Of a stretch of DNA of 5,967 bases, positions 5,952 through 5,967 are shown piece by piece (positions within the stretch are counted from its first letter, which is position 1; every line of letters starts with the position of its first letter). Source of the DNA: JAJKIP01 sp040509055. Lineage in GTDB: Bacteria; Bacteroidota; Bacteroidia; Chitinophagales; Chitinophagaceae. The DNA lies in the NCBI GenBank assembly GCA_040509055.1, contig JBEVLT010000111.1, positions 1-5,967 of the forward strand, written 5' to 3'. The position numbers were made by a program, and so were the translations under genes. The notes under the pieces are model-generated. The model saw nothing but the letters and a program-made list of their open reading frames with translations, was not told the origin of the DNA and ran no database searches.

Positions 5952-5967
5952 ATTGATGTTTTTCAAT

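Overview
The window looks like ordinary core chromosome of a member of the Bacteroidota, most likely near the Chitinophagaceae. That placement is inferred from protein style and from promoter motifs of the Bacteroidota type (TAnnTTTG), not from a database search. It holds one truncated gene, four full-length genes of recognisable family, and two small genes. I see no RNA genes, mobile elements, CRISPR arrays or phage traces.

Layout, left to right. (1) 1-195 is the 3' end of infB (translation initiation factor IF-2). (2) 196-335 is a gap with a strong nested hairpin and competing repeats, then a TAnnTTTG box right in front of the next gene. (3) 336-1706 is a secreted SurA-like periplasmic chaperone/peptidylprolyl isomerase with two parvulin-type domains. 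A clean terminator follows it (1727-1762). (4) 1834-3702 is a large amidophosphoribosyltransferase (PurF family), with its own promoter (TTG-N22-TACCTTTG) that fixes its start at 1834. (5) 3781-4275 is a SixA-like histidine phosphatase with a TTG start, in the same direction. (6) 4254-5390 on the minus strand is a GT-B glycosyltransferase of the MurG/GT28-like fold, overlapping the 3' end of the phosphatase gene tail to tail by 22 bp. (7) 5391-5493 is a divergent intergenic region with a perfect 10-bp-arm palindrome. (8) 5494-5625 is a 43-residue lipoprotein with a clear lipobox. (9) 5650-5892 is an 80-residue basic protein of unknown function. (10) 5922-5951 is a strong hairpin with A/T flanks that ends this last unit.

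The genes do not form one pathway. They cover translation, envelope protein folding, de novo purine synthesis, phosphohistidine removal and sugar transfer, as is typical of a mosaic housekeeping region. The likely transcription units are: infB alone or as the end of its operon; the SurA-like gene; purF with sixA possibly read through from it; the glycosyltransferase on the opposite strand; and the lipoprotein plus small basic protein. No convincing new multi-gene system is present. The points most worth a second look are the small lipoprotein pair with its palindrome, the missing catalytic-type histidines in both parvulin domains, the atypical PurF, and the competing hairpins after infB.
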